From Ischnura elegans (lineage: Eukaryota > Arthropoda > Insecta > Odonata > Coenagrionidae): DNA of 64,000 nt. The stretch spans positions 7,440,001 to 7,504,000 of the forward strand of contig NC_060259.1 in assembly GCF_921293095.1 (NCBI RefSeq), written 5' to 3'. Positions 1-12,974 of the stretch are shown here, in pieces. The position numbers were made by a program, and so were the translations under genes. How positions within the stretch are numbered: the first letter of the stretch is position 1; each line of letters starts with the position of its first letter. A model generated the notes under the pieces. That model saw nothing but the letters and a program-made list of their open reading frames with translations, did no database searches and was not told the DNA's origin.

Positions 1-2366
1 GTAGGGCGGCCGAAGGCGTGTGGGTTCGGAGGGCCACCACGCAGGAGGTTCTAACCCAAAAGAAACCCCCCTATCAAAGGTTCCTATTTGTGATTCCAGC
101 CCGGAAGACGCCAACTACCGGCGAAAAATGTAAGCAGCGCGATGGTGATAGAGTGAGCTGTTTACGTGTAGCTCATATGCCGAATATAGGCTGCATTGTG
201 CCTTATAGTAATCCCTGACGCCTGTTGGCTTCTTGCCTGACAATCATCCCTCTTTAATAGATCTTTCGCTAATTGTCTCGCATTTCGGTGATACCTCCAA
301 AACTGTATATTTTATGTAACTCTTAGCTGTAACGTAACTGAATTACCTTTTCTCACAGCCATGAACATGTGCATGTTCATGCTCACAGCTCAGCCTCTCA
401 CGTATTCGAACTTTGCTTGCGGTCTTTTCCATTATTTCGTCTTGGGAATTAACTGTAATAACCTCTTAATAAGTCTCGAGCATTTATAGTTTAATTTCTT
501 TCATTCCTTCTTCTTTCTTTTTCTGTCGTCGTACACTTTCATTTATATCCTATATTTCATTCAAGAGGAAAATGAACGGCAAGGTTCGGCGTCATGGACA
601 CGTTTTTTGGTGGAAATTCTTCCTCAAGAAATATTAATTAGGGAGAATGTGTCCTCAAAGCTAGGCGTAGATAGTTCCTGTTGGCGCTAAGGTGAAGAGA
701 GAGGATCGCAATCCAAAACACATTCATTGTATTTTGATATCCTAATTGGAGACGTGGTGCAGTGAAATATGTTGAAACAGTTCATTAGATTAATAACTTT
801 TCTTACTTAATAACAAAAGATTCCTTATAGCTTTCAGCACTTTATCAAGCAGGATCATTAAATTATCTACATTAAGTTTAATATCCCCATCTGGAGTACG
901 ATACATATAGATGACAACAATATATAAAGAAATAAACTTTAAATTCAAAAACATTGTGCATGGGAATCACATTTTCATGGCTAATTGATTGAAAAAAAAC
1001 CATTTCTTACTCATGCAAACGTTCCTCCATTTTTAATCTCAGTTCTGCAGAAGTAGCTTCCCACCAAAAAAACAAGTTATATTACTAGTTAACCCTCCTT
1101 TAGGGCATTCATATTATATTCTTTGTTACTCCTCAGAGTATATGATATTTCAAGTAGAAATCATTTATAAAAGTACCTAGTTAAAATATTTTCTTTGTTA
1201 CTCTCCCCACTGTGTGAGCAAAATAATAAACCTCTACCGTTGGTGATAATAATGTATCTTATTGTAGCCATATGTCATGTAGGTACCATTTGGTTCTCTA
1301 TGCTTCTTATATATGCTCCTATTTCCTTGCTCCTTTAACCTAGAAGAAGCTTCTCAGTATCAATAGGTACTCACATAGCTCTATGATAGTTGTTCTGTAG
1401 ACACTCTACTGATAGTTGTGTGTTGATTAACATAATCTCAAATGATGACTTGAAGTCAGGTCCATTCTTATAAGGCCAGCTGGATGCCTTAACATTATTT
1501 ATGTCTTTTTGGTGAGAAGTGCTTATCTAGAAGTCTCTGTTGAAGAGTAAGGTGGATTGGAGAGGTTAAATAGGGTGGAAGTGCAACATGGATGTGGTGG
1601 CTGAGTAAGCCAATGCAATCATTTCTTCCAATTGCACCGTCTCCTTCGTCACTCCATCCACTCATTTCACCTCTCCACCTACATATTTTTTGGTCTCTCT
1701 CCAGTCATTATGAACTAAACATCCAGTTGACATGCTAAAGTACAGACCTGACCTAATGGTATCAAGCAGCTGCTCTACTAGTGAGTAACCATTCCAGCCC
1801 ACTAAATTCTTTCTTACTTCCTACTCACTAAGCCCCTTTCCCTACAAATTACTCAAAATAGACTCAACATAAACGATTCTACTCTCAAATTTTGACTAAG
1901 CAATTTTGACTTGATGCTTCCTATCATTGTTGGTGAATACAAGTTACAAGTGGGGATGGCAATAAAATATTTCGGGAGAGTTTACAGTTACAGAGAGGTC
2001 TGACAAGTACAGAATTTTTCTGATCATTGGTGGGCAATCCTTATCCCTAATTCCTACAACTGCTTCACTTTTTTAAATTGATGTGCTGAAATTGGTAAAT
2101 TATAACGCAACAAACCCCAATTTAACTGATAATACAGTCCAAATTATAAAACTTAATGACACCCCTATAAAGCCTATTTGAACCCTACATTAGGTATTTT
2201 AAAAATTAATTATGTACAATCACAACCACCCATGCACTGGAGAGGAAAACTATCTCAGGCAGTTCTTGAACCCATGACCTTCAGCTTGCAAAGCGAGGCC
2301 TTTGTCCCACCACAACGAGGCCAAAATTATTGAGTTTAATTTACAAATACCCTTCGATGGCTTGAT

Positions 2367-2415
2367 CACCATCACTTGATCCAGTCACTTAGTGTGACTG
2401 GATCAAGTGATGGTG
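2367..2415. repeat. Perfect 22-bp inverted repeat (hairpin)
   Basis: Left arm 2367-2388 and right arm 2394-2415 are exact reverse complements around a 5-nt loop (TTAGT). The arm begins CACCATCACTTGATCCAGTC. No gene is close by. It may be a relic of a small foldback element. Confidence 0.85.
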
Positions 2416-3074
2416 GAGTGGAAAGATTAAATAAAGTAAAGGTGCAACATGCAGACAATAACCTATTTGACTCAGGATCAACTTTGTGAGCACAACTTAT
2501 TTTAACATTAAAAGATAACAACAAAGTTTTTCTTTTCATCTATGATAAACTGACAATTACTAAATTGGACTTAAATCTTCTCCATACTGCAACACTGTGT
2601 TTACAAGTACCTACCTTAACAACTACTTTTTTCACCACTCCACTCCACTGTACTTTTCATCATCATAGACCACTAACTACTTTCTGTCAATCTCCTCGAC
2701 TCTGTCCCCCATTATCCATCAATATTAGCTAATAACAAGTGATCAGGTAAAATAGATTCCATGAACTAAGGTACCAGCAACACCACAGAAAATTAGGATG
2801 GCCTTAAGCAAAATTGAAGAAAATTTTACGTGAATTCATTTTTTTATTGTACTTTTTGGACATTTTAAAAACAGGATACAAGGAAGAGGTAGGTAGAGAG
2901 TACCAAGGTTATGAAGATTACATGAGTGTTGACTCTTAAGGAAGAATTAAATGATGGGTTTCCTACTCAGATCAGGGACGTAAACTTGGGGGAAAAGAAA
3001 AAACATTCGTGGTAGGTAAACTACATAGAAAAGTGGCAGATGGATAACATAGGGCTTCCAAGTCAATATAAAAT

Positions 3075-3450
3075 AGTTCTGTTAGCAAGCTCGTTCATAA
3101 ATACAAAGCCATTGATGTCAACAACAGTGAGGATATTAAAATCACAGTTTAATCATGGACCTAATCATCAAACAAGTGGTTTCTTAGGAAGAGCAATGAT
3201 AAATGTTTATGAAGTAAGACTCAGTTGACATGCAGGTTCATAAAAACAAAGGCATTGAAGTCAAAATAAGTGACGACATTAAAGTCACAGTTCAATCATG
3301 GACCCAATACTCACATGAGTGATTTGTTAGAGAGCAATGATAAAATGCTTATGAATTAAGTTTCAGTTAGCATGCAGTTTCATCAATACAAAGCCATTGA
3401 AGTAAAAATAAATGAGGACATTAAAAGCACAGTTCAACTATGGGTATAAT
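3075..3450. repeat. Imperfect ~142-bp tandem repeat, about 2.5 copies
   Basis: A block containing TACAAAGCCATTGA, a following ATTAAA.TCACAGTT stretch and an AGAGCAATGATAAA stretch recurs with unit starts near 3093, 3236 and 3377, giving periods of 143 and 141 bp. The third unit is partial. Units differ by substitutions and small indels, so the array is old. No coding function is visible. Confidence 0.75.
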
Positions 3451-4059
3451 AAGAGGAAGTTTAATGGAGAAAACTGTTTCAAAAAAGGAATCTGAAGGGA
3501 GTGTAATGGATCGGAGTTCCTATTTCAGGGTTCGATAAGGCCACCGAATAACATTGAGAAACACTTAATTTCTCTTCATCGTCGATTTCCTTGGCGAGAC
3601 CATCGCCTTGTTAGTATTTCCCATGACGTTTTAAAAGTTGAAACATTACGATAGAGTTATAAAATGAAGTTAATAATGAACCAACGGAATAGATAAATGT
3701 GCATCAATGTCATGGAGAGTGGTTCAAAAAACGATATATATTGAATGAAAAAGTGCACTACGTACGGAAAATCCTTTGTACTGTGACGTGCAAATATGAT
3801 ACTTATGAACTCGATAGATGTTAAGGAAAAATATGACAGATGATGGAGCAAAATAGCCATATAACGCTCGTTGCGATCTAATCTATTACCATACTTTATC
3901 ACCAATGTGTCCGCCATTTTGGAAAATTACGTCACCGACGCTAGCGACGCTAGTGGTGATTTGAGTCACCAATATCCCTCGGGCAGCCCTGGCGACCACA
4001 CTGGATCTCGGTGTGGTGTCCTGAATGTGTGGCTCCGTGGTGGGTGGGGAGGCCAGGGG

Positions 4060-5256
4060 ATGAATTTCTGTTTTGAGTCCATAGATAACAACTTTCTTCC
4101 TCCAACGAAAAGATCCCGTCCGGAAGTGGGCGGGGGAGAAAGTAAGTCTACCGCATGTCGGAAATTCCTTGTTATGAGATGTGCTAATGATGGTGAGACC
4201 CTGACAAAGGTACCCTTTCTAATAAGACGAGTTCTGTCGGCAGCGATACCCGGTGACTTAGAATCGGCCAAAAAATTAAGGGATGGATCACTGTTAATTA
4301 AAAGCAGCAACGAAACACAAAGCGAAAAGTTATTGAAAATGACAAAATTTAAAGAAATACCCATTAAGGTCCAGGTGCAACAAACACTCAATACATGTCG
4401 GGGAGTCATTTTGCATTACGACCTGCTCTACGTCTCTGAAGATGAGATAGAGAGTGAGATGGCGTCTCAGGGTGTAATAGACTGCCGCCGTCTTAAGACA
4501 AAGAGGAACGGTGAGCTGATCAACAGCACGTCCGTCATCCTCACTTTCTGTCGTGACAAACTTCCTGACAAGGTCTATGTGGGATACGAATCTGTTTCCG
4601 TAAGGCCATTCATTCCTAGCCCCATGCGGTGTTTTCAATGCCAGCGTTTCGGCCACATCGCTACTAGATGTGAGGGCAAGGCCACCTGCCCGCGCTGTGG
4701 CAAAGAGAAACACGAAGGTGACGCGTGCACCTCTGAACCAACCTGTGTGAATTGCGAGGGATCACATCCGGTTTACTCTCGAGATTGCCCCAAGATGAGA
4801 GAAGAGAAAAAAATAATGGAGATAAAGAAAGTGGAAAAGCTGCCATATCATGAAGCCCGGAAAAAATATAGAACACTCATCGCGCCTACGTTCTCCCATT
4901 CGTATGCTGCCGTAGTAGATAGTGAGAAAAATAATAATACAAACACGCAAGAGAAAAAGAAGGAAGAACACACGATTAAGAATGTAAAGCAAGCCAAGGC
5001 GGATAAGGCTACTAAGCCGGCAACTAAGAAGGGCACACCGCCGGAAAAAAACAATGCTAGTCAGGGATCTTCAAAGAAGAACCCAACCACAGCACCCACC
5101 GTGGCCACGCAAAGCAGGCGTGGAAAATCTCAGTCCCTGGGTCCATCTGGTTCGCCTACGCGTAGCCAACCAGAGTCTATGGAAGAAGACGAATATATTT
5201 CTGAGCCAGAAATCATCCGGGCGAAGGCTAAGGAGAGAAGACGCATTAAGCGTTGA
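4060..5256 (+). CDS. LINE ORF1, gag-like nucleic-acid-binding protein
   Basis: This is an open frame of 398 residues. It would bind the element's own RNA in the ribonucleoprotein that reaches the nucleus. Three zinc knuckles lie in tandem from about residue 191: CFQCQRFGHIATRC, CPRCGKEKHEGDAC and CVNCEGSHPVYSRDC. The C-terminal part is rich in Lys, Ser and Pro and probably disordered. I chose ATG 4060 because the residues after it read like a LINE ORF1 start; the same frame is open from an ATG at 3871, but those residues look like 5' untranslated sequence. It ends 63 bases before ORF2, a usual spacing for a bicistronic LINE. It could also be called from 3871. Confidence 0.8.
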   Translation: MNFCFESIDNNFLPPTKRSRPEVGGGESKSTACRKFLVMRCANDGETLTKVPFLIRRVLSAAIPGDLESAKKLRDGSLLIKSSNETQSEKLLKMTKFKEIPIKVQVQQTLNTCRGVILHYDLLYVSEDEIESEMASQGVIDCRRLKTKRNGELINSTSVILTFCRDKLPDKVYVGYESVSVRPFIPSPMRCFQCQRFGHIATRCEGKATCPRCGKEKHEGDACTSEPTCVNCEGSHPVYSRDCPKMREEKKIMEIKKVEKLPYHEARKKYRTLIAPTFSHSYAAVVDSEKNNNTNTQEKKKEEHTIKNVKQAKADKATKPATKKGTPPEKNNASQGSSKKNPTTAPTVATQSRRGKSQSLGPSGSPTRSQPESMEEDEYISEPEIIRAKAKERRRIKR

Positions 5257-5319
5257 CTCTCCCGCTGGCAGTTTTAAATTAATTTATCTATTTATTTAAT
5301 TTATTTTTATCAATTTTTA

Positions 5320-8300
5320 ATGGCTTTTATCATACAGTGGAACTGTAACGGTTTTTATCGGCATAAGGAGGAGCTAGACATTTTAATCAGAGATTTTAGC
5401 CCGTCCAGTATTTGTTTGCAGGAAACACGTTTTAAGGACACGGACAAGGGATATTTAAAGCATTTCAACGCTTTTAGATTGGACGATACCAGTGGCCAAC
5501 GAGCCCATGGTGGAGTGGCGGCTTTTGTTCGGGAGGCACTTTACACCTCCAGAATAAATCTTAACACACCGTTCCAAGCGGTAGCGGTGCACGCTCCCGA
5601 GGCGATAACGGTGTGGAATGTTTACCTGCCAGAGGGTGCACCCGTCACCCGTTTTAATCTAGAATCCCTTGTTCACCAGCTACCTCAGCCTTTTATTTTA
5701 CTCGGAGATTTTAATGCTCACGATCGTCTATGGGGAAGCACCCCGGGACAGTGCAACCGCAGGGGACTTATTTTATCAAGCTTTATTTGTGACTTTAACC
5801 TATTTTTACTCAATAATGGCGAGAAAACCTGTTTGAACTCTTATAGCGGCGATTTCTCCTTCATTGACTTGTGTATTTTATCGACTAGTTTGGTCAATAA
5901 ACTCAAACTCTCTGTGCATAAGGATCTTAGTGGGAGAGATCACTTTCCCCTTTTAATCAAAAGGGAGCAAAATTTTAACCCTGATTTTATTAGACCGTTG
6001 GACTGTCCGGAAAGCTGATTGGCATCGTTTTAAATCAAATTTTAACTACGTGTGGGATAAAAACAATGACTGTGTAACAAACTTAAATCTTTTGACGTCC
6101 AGCATCATTCATGCCACCGAAATTAGCATACCACGATCTCGAAGCATCCTTCCAAGAAATGCGGTGCCATGGTGGAATGAAACCTGCGCAGAAGCCATTA
6201 AAAAATGTAAGAAAGCTCTCCGAATTTTCAACAAGTATCCTACAGCAAATAATCTCTCCGCTTTTCGGCGACTAAGAGCAGAAGCGCGTCAGGTAATAAA
6301 GGACGCAAAGAGGACTTCTTGGATGAATTTTGTCTCCGGTGTCAACCACAGGACTCCACTAGCACAGGTATGGTGTAAGGTGACGAGCATATCGGGTAGC
6401 AGCCAGCATCTAGGTATATCCTTCCTAGAAGTCGAAGGAAAGGTTATCACTTCTCCAGCTGCGATAGGGAACGTATTCAGCCAATTACTCGCCAAAGTGA
6501 GCAGCGACGAATGCTATGAACCTTCTTTTGCGATCCTCAAGAAACGGCTCGAGAACGTCCCTATATCCTTTAACGAGCCTAAAACAACGGTAGACTACAA
6601 TATTCCATTTACCATTTGGGAGCTGAAATCTGCCATCCATGACTCCCACGATACGTCCCCAGGACCCGACGAGATCCACCATGCCTTCCTCCGAAATCTA
6701 TCGGAATCGGCGTTGCTGGAAGTCCTTGAAACTTTTAATCAGCTCTGGGCCAATGGTGATTTTCCTCTGTCCTGGCGGGAGTCCGTCATTGTTCCCATCC
6801 CAAAACATGGAAAAGACCGAGCTGATCCGAATTCTTACCGGCCGATTTCTCTCACCAGCTGCCTGTGCAAGTTAATGGAGCGAATGGTAAATCAACGCCT
6901 CATTTGGTGGCTGGAGCGTCGTAAACTTCTCTCTAGGATACAATGCGGATTCAGACGGAACCGTTCCACCATGGACCACTTGGTTAGAATTGAAAATTTC
7001 ATCCAAGAAGCCTCCCTTCTCCGCCAACACGTAGTCGGTGTATTCTTTGACTTAGAGAAGGCTTACGACCGGGTCTGGTGACGTAAGATTCTACGCGTAT
7101 TACGCAAGTGGGGTTTTAGAGGCTGTTTGCCCATTTTTATACAAAATTTTTTAACCAACCGTGTTTTTAAAGTAAGGACGGGACAGTTGTAATCAAATTT
7201 TTACTCTCTTGACAACGGAGTTCCCCAAGGCTCCGTTTTGAGCGTGACGCTGTTCGCTATTGCGATCAACGACATAGCTCACTGCATCCAGGAGCCAGTG
7301 ACAGGGTCACTGTTTGTGGATGATCTCGCGATTTTCTGCAGATCATCCAGGGTCGTGAATGCATCGCGTATGGCGCAGCTCACCATCAATAAACTTCACA
7401 AGTGGACCCAAAATAACGGCTTCCTTTTCTCTTTGGAGAAAACAAAGTGCGTTCACTTTTTTCGCACTCGGGGCGTCCATGTAAATCCCACGCTACACCT
7501 TGGTGGTAGAAACATCCCATTTGTGGAATCAGTCCGTTTCCTGGGGATGACCCTCGACCACAAACTCAACTGGAAGGAGCACATTAATTCTGTCAAGGTA
7601 AACTGTTTGAGGTCTTCGAACATTTTAAAGTTTTTAAGCCATGCATCTTGGGGAGCAGACCGCACCACCTTAATTTTACTTTACCGCACACTGGTGTGGT
7701 CGAAATTAGACTACGGCTCATTCATGTATGCGTCCGCTCGCGAGACGTATTTGAAAGCACTTAATTCAGTGCACAACGCAGGTCTGCGATTATGCACTGG
7801 GGCGTTTAGGACCAGCCCGATCCCTAGTATCTATACCGACGCAGGTGAGCCTCCTCTATGCTACCAAAGGACCTGGCTTCTTTGTAGCTACGTTTCCAAA
7901 ATTTTAGCAATGACGAGTCACCCATGTTATAGTTTACTTTTTAAACCCCGTTTTATTAATGTTTTTAACCTAAGGACTAGAGCAACCAGACCAGTAAGCG
8001 TTCATTTTAACGATTTTATTCGCGGATGCGAATTCACGCTGCCCGAAGTGTATCCTGTTTCATTCTCAGAACACCCCCCTTGGATCACTCCCACTCCGGT
8101 GGTGAATATTCTTTTACGATCTCGACCGAAGTCTTCCACAACTCCCTCGGAGTACCAGCGTTTGTTTGCCATGATCCGATGGAATCACCCCAACCTTACC
8201 CCCGTTTACACTGACGGTTCGAAAGATAACTCTGCTTGTGCATGTGCAGTGTTCTCCCCTATCCACGGGAACATCAGAGCGAAGCTACACCCGATGTGCA

Positions 8301-8896
8301 GTGTGTACACGGCGGAGCTTTATGCCATAAGGACAGCTCTAGAAGCCCTGCGGGTGACTACGGCGGCTCCTTTGTCATATGCACTGACTCCAGGAGCTCG
8401 CTACAAGCCATCTCTGGCTTCTCACCCGTGCACCCGATCGTGCAAGAAATACACTCTCTCCTGCTGACCCTTACGAGAAAGGGTTTGAATATTCGTTTTC
8501 TGTGGGTACGGGGACATGAGGGGATAGCCGGGAATGAGATAGCAGACGCTATGGCCAAGGAAGCTCTGAGTAATGAAGATCTTGTCTCAACGCTGGTTCC
8601 CTACGAGGACTCTAAGAAATGCTGTATTTGAAAAATGGAGGGAGTCGTGGAGGATTCTTAATAATAACAAGCTCCGTGGCATCAAGGACATAGTAGCAGC
8701 GTGGCCCTCCTCAGCTCGTAGTAATCGGAGAGAGGAAGTAGTACTAACACGATTGAGGATAGGGCATAGCCCCCTGACCCATGCGTATCTCTTTACTGAA
8801 GAGAAGGAACCTCCCCAATGTGAGGATAGTAAGTGTCCATTAAGTATTAGACACATCATGCTAGATTGTGTTAAGTACCGCAAAGCGCGAAGATGA
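5320..8896 (+). pseudogene. LINE ORF2: endonuclease, reverse transcriptase, RNase H (broken)
   Basis: ORF2 would nick the target and reverse-transcribe the LINE RNA. Endonuclease: 5320 to about 6000, with QWNCNG at the start, LQETRF, LGDFNAHDRLWGS and a GRDHFPL end motif. RT: about 6050-7700, with the fingers motif NSYRPISLTSCL, the GVPQGSVLS block and the active-site FVDD at about 7315-7326. RNase H: about 8200-8560, with VYTDGSKDN, AELYAI, TDSRSS and GNEIAD. A C-terminal CCHC-type motif (CEDSKCPLSIRHIMLDC) lies near 8820-8870. Lesions: a one-base shift near 5998-6002, TGA at 7079-7081, TAA at 7190-7192, a frame change between about 8355 and 8375, and another between about 8605 and 8618. The catalytic motifs themselves survive, so decay is recent. 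Confidence 0.85.
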
Positions 8897-8998
8897 AATA
8901 ATCTAGGGGTAGACCTAAAAACCCTTTTAGGAGACCACCCTACCAACTTAATCTGTACATTTCGGTTTCTCAGATAAATAAACATTTTTAATAAAGTC

Positions 8999-9575
8999 TA
9001 ATTATGTACACTCTTTGAACGAAGACATCAGACGCAGTAGATTACTTTATACATAACTTTTGTAATTAAATCACACAGTAGTGGTGCAAAATGACCTAGC
9101 CGGCAATGCACCCTAAATCCAAATACTACCACTACTTTTTGTTTACTCCTCGAGCATAGTTGCCAAGTTTGGTTCAATATGGCGGCTATAAAATGAGTGT
9201 GAGGCTCATCATCATTTTGCAATTATAAATATTTGCATTAAATGGTCAATAAGGTAACCTGAAAAAAATACATTATATTTGCTGATTATTTGATCATCAT
9301 ATAGTAGTTTTTGAGGTAGCCTTATCGGGGAAAATCTTGGGAAAGAAAATGTTGAAATGAGGGACTACTGCCTTCCGCCATAAGAGGAATGTCATTTTAA
9401 GCTGAATATCATGATTTTCATATCCCATTACTAGCGCTAAATGGCCTATGACCCCCAATCATTTTTTCACAGATCGCTTAAGGCATCATTTCTCTTCAAT
9501 GTATGAAAATATCATGGCATATTTTCGAAGGTCCTTGTAGTAGAGGTTCTACCTTCTGCCTTCTAGTAGAGGTTC
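8999..9575. other. Intergenic, no gene seen
   Basis: AT-rich spacer between the LINE tail and the MITE. A 13-bp motif TAGTAGAGGTTCT occurs twice just before the MITE (near 9538 and 9565). Nothing else stands out. Confidence 0.4.
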
Positions 9576-10382
9576 TGCCTCTTCTACACGCTCGGATCAG
9601 CGCCTAGGGTCAGCCGTCCTGGCGGCTGATCTTGCCGTGTAGAGACGTTGCCACGGCTCAGCCGAGGGGGTCGGATCATCTCGCCTGGGACCCCCAGCTT
9701 AAGTTAAACGCTGCACTGTTGTCGTCAACTCTCTCTCACATGGCGCGTGCATTTGGATGCGTTTGGTTTTCTTCTGAGTGTGGTTCTTCTCACTGAGCTA
9801 ATAAAGAACAAAGTTAGCGGCGCGTGCTTGAAATGGGATTGTGGATGAGACCAACGCCCTTACTGGAATATTATAATACGTTCCCAGTGAACAAGACATT
9901 TGAAAGCCTTTACCTTCGTCGCCTTCTCGTCAAACAGGAACATTCCATCGATGATCCGAAACAGTCGTAATATTTAATTAACGGAGTCATAATATACCAA
10001 ATATATATGTAGGATATTTTTTCTATGTAAAAACTTCAAAATTCTCTACTTAACCTACAACAAAACCTGAAGAAGCAATGTATTATCGTCCTACCCGACG
10101 AAAAATCATCTTAATTATTGTAAATTCATCTCCTTCCGTATAAGTACCTCAGATATCAACTCGGGAATTCACTGACCCGCCAAAATAAATCCAGTAATTA
10201 TGTGCTAGAACTTTTCCCATAAAATGCTTCAGCGCTCGCCGACTCTAAAGTGTTCTTAGGCGTTCAGTTATTGCCATCAGATGGCGAGGGGTTGACTTAA
10301 GCCTCTCGTTAAGAATGGGTTCGCGCTGAGCGATTTGGCTGAGCTAAGCCGGATGAGCTGATCTGAGCGTGTAGAACAGGCA
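9576..10382. mobile_element. MITE with 26-bp terminal inverted repeats
   Basis: The left end starts TGCCTCTTCTACACGCTC and the right end is its reverse complement with two mismatches over 26 bp. Length is 807 bp and there is no coding capacity. The subterminal parts are GC-rich with GCTCAGCCG-like motifs on both sides. The bases outside are TTC (left) and TTA (right), so a 3-bp target duplication is possible but imperfect. The TGCCT.TTCTACAC end resembles the element at 43943-52015, which suggests a PIF/Harbinger-like group, but this is inference. Confidence 0.7.
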
Positions 10383-10664
10383 TTAAGTGATCAAACAAAA
10401 GAATACAGAAATTTAAATAAAAAAAAAGGAAGGAAAAAGACCAGGGTGAGATGAGCCAAGGACTTTCCTCGGGTAACATCCCTCTCCCTACACTAAGATT
10501 ACATGAGGCCAGTTACTTTCAAATCCCCATTGTCTGATGACCAGTACCACAGAAGAAACAATTTAAATGGGTCTCTTTACAATAAATACATGAAGAGCCC
10601 ACTATGGATATGAGAAAATACATAAAAACAGCCCAAAGGCATAAAGGCACCATCTAAGCATAGC

Positions 10665-12334
10665 TTAGACATCAAATCTGAGTCTGTAAAATAACTCACA
10701 TTATTTACTGAAAAAAGTGATATCACTCTTTCATGTGCTAACAAGAGTGACATTGCGACATGGCATGGATAAGATGTGTACGCGCACGCGAATATCATTG
10801 TAATGAATGCCAGATGGGTCAAACATTATACCTCTTCAACATATCTCTACATAAAATATGAGTCAAATAAAATTCACATATGAAAAAGAGTATGACATGT
10901 GATGGTACTAACCTGAAATACAGTTTTAAACACGCAGTAACACAATTTCTGGCAGTATCTGCAGAATGTGGATCTTTGACATTGTGGAACATATCATAGC
11001 TTCCCAACTTGAAGCATCCCACATGAGTACTGAGCAACTCTGAAAAATGAATAGAATTAAGCATGGACGTAAATGTTCATAGAGACTTTCTATAAGAAGA
11101 GTTAACATACCCTCTGAGTAACAGGATTTGGACAGGATTAAAGCGCTAATTAAAAGAATAACTGTCGTTCGGCCGCATAACCCACAGTCGGAACCTACGA
11201 GACAGGAATTAAAGTATTGACGTTAGACCATTTTAAATTGCAAAATACTTATAAGTTGAGATTTTCTCCAGAAAATACAATAACTTATAATTCACTTAAT
11301 AGTATCTAGCAGTTATGCTCGGTACAATTAACTGAATTATATTAGCAATTAAAGACATGAAATGTAGACATTAAAGAGAAAGAATAAGAGGTATCTACCG
11401 CAGTATAAAACGAACACTATGAGCTTCCATTGAAATCACAGAAACTGACTCAATTTTCAACCAGGTAGTCAATTCCTCAACACTACTACGGAGTGCGGTA
11501 CACAAATCAACAGGCCGCCTTAACATACTTCCACCAGTAGTTTTTTTCCAGATACATGATTCATGTTTACATCGTAAAAAAATCAGGGTTAAAGAATTAA
11601 AACCCAGCAAAGTAAACAATGTCTAAAATACTGTGGCGACAACTAATGTGGAAAGTCTTGAAATAAACAAACTACGGGGGGGGGGGGGCACCGTGACCAT
11701 TATTAATCAATATCAAATAGGAACACGAGAAGAAATATTAATAGTATTTCCGGGTTTATGTTTATGGAAGTTATCAACTTCCTCTGTTCAATCTGAATTG
11801 CCAAAAGACACGCTGAACAAGAACAGATAAACACAAATCAACACCGACATTGTCGGCCAAATACACGAAGAAGATGTCTCATAATAACCATTGCCGTATC
11901 AACTAAGGATCAAAATATTTCAAGGAAGATAACATTTTCAATTTACCCATTCTGCGAAGAGAAATAAGGAATCAGGAGATGAAATCTGAAGCATTCCCAA
12001 TCGCTGTTTGCTCTTTTTTCCGGCACAATTTTCTACTCATTTTTCCTCGTAGCCTCACCCATGGTTCGTAGCCCTGATTACCGCCGAATTCCCAAAGAAC
12101 AAATTGAATCGACGTTAGCGTCTTGTTGCTATATTTACTCCATTGCCGCCAACGGTATAAGTACGGAATGCCACCTACAATGCAAGCATGCCAACCAACT
12201 AGAATTAGTACGTGTTCCCTCGGTTCTAGAGGTGGGAATTTCGGTTCATCTTCAGGATTCGGTTGATGGGATTTGATTCGGTTCCTTAAATCGTTATTAA
12301 ATAACCGAATCAACCGAGGGAATCTCAAATCCAT
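10665..12334 (-). CDS. Candidate host gene, spliced exon chain (unrecognised)
   Basis: I do not recognise this protein. On the minus strand five pieces join in frame across consensus splice sites: 12334-12059 (ends at GTGAGG donor), 11622-11399 (after a TTTTAG acceptor, GTAGAT donor), 11145-11111 (acceptor after CTTTTAATTAG), 11039-10913 (TTTTTCAG acceptor, GTTAGT donor) and 10683-10665 (TTTTACAG acceptor, ends TAA). Phases 0, 2, 1 and 2 all match, giving about 226 residues. The two middle exons have balanced composition (e.g. CKHESCIWKKTTGG, HVGCFKLGSYDMFHNVKD) and are the most convincing. Exon 1 is weakest, since its 5' part overlaps a GAATC-rich repetitive tract and the true start may be further upstream. 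No transposon domain is visible, so a host gene or its 3' part is the best guess. Confidence 0.4.
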
Positions 12335-12344
12335 CTGAATCTCG

Positions 12345-12974
12345 AATCCGTGTGAATCTTGAATGCATATGAATCTGCCAAGTTACTGCATTTAAAATAT
12401 TATGACGGCCGGGTTGAAATTCACAGTGATTGTCATTTTAAATACATCTGTAACTAATGGTTTATAGATCTTAAAACCTCCTCAAGTTGTCTAAATATTA
12501 TGCTACACGAATTTAGTCCACAGTCAATTTATTGTGAAATGTAAATACTATTAACGTAAATAAAGCCGATGTCCCACGGTCAAATTCGCATTTGCATCAA
12601 AATTTACGTTTGTACCAAGGCCCTTATAAATATTCCTGATAAAATTACACGTTACTCATGTTCATTGAGTGTATGTAATTAGCTATTTCTCGAATATTCC
12701 GAGTTAGGAAATACAATTTAAAGATCAAAATAATGCATAGGCAAGGGCCATCATTGCATGCATGATTATCGACATTATGGTCGCCATATTAACTTCAAAT
12801 GCTATTTATAGTTAAAAAGAATATTTAAAGACATGAAATTGCATAAAAATGCGCAAAACAACATATTTATTGTGCGTTTGGTTCGAAACCATAAGATGAT
12901 ATGCTCCCAGGCCGATTTTTAGGGGCCAGCACTTTTTGCCTTTCATTTGTTTTCGCTTTAAAGTTAGACCACCT
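12345..12974. other. Intergenic, one short dispersed repeat
   Basis: No gene seen. At 12565 the sequence GCCGATGTCCCACGGTCAAA matches a stretch at 43028, so this is probably the edge of a dispersed element. Confidence 0.4.

Larger units (their letters stand above)
1..3870. other. Gene-free AT-rich stretch
   Basis: No reading frame here looks like a protein I know, and I see no RNA gene. Short frames at 18-218 and 3040-3228 have no recognisable content, and the second lies in the tandem repeat at 3075-3450. The only clear structures are the hairpin at 2367-2415 and that tandem repeat. Confidence 0.5.
3930..8998 (+). mobile_element. I-group non-LTR retrotransposon (LINE), near full length
   Basis: The element has a gag-like ORF1 with three CCHC knuckles, then an ORF2 with apurinic-type endonuclease, reverse transcriptase, RNase H and a C-terminal CCHC motif. 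RNase H after RT places it in the I/LOA-like group rather than Jockey or CR1. The 3' end has two AATAAA signals near 8976-8993 followed by an A/T-rich tail. The exact 5' end is uncertain and I found no clear target duplication. ORF1 is open but ORF2 has several stops and frameshifts, so this copy is dead while still close to its source. Confidence 0.85.
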
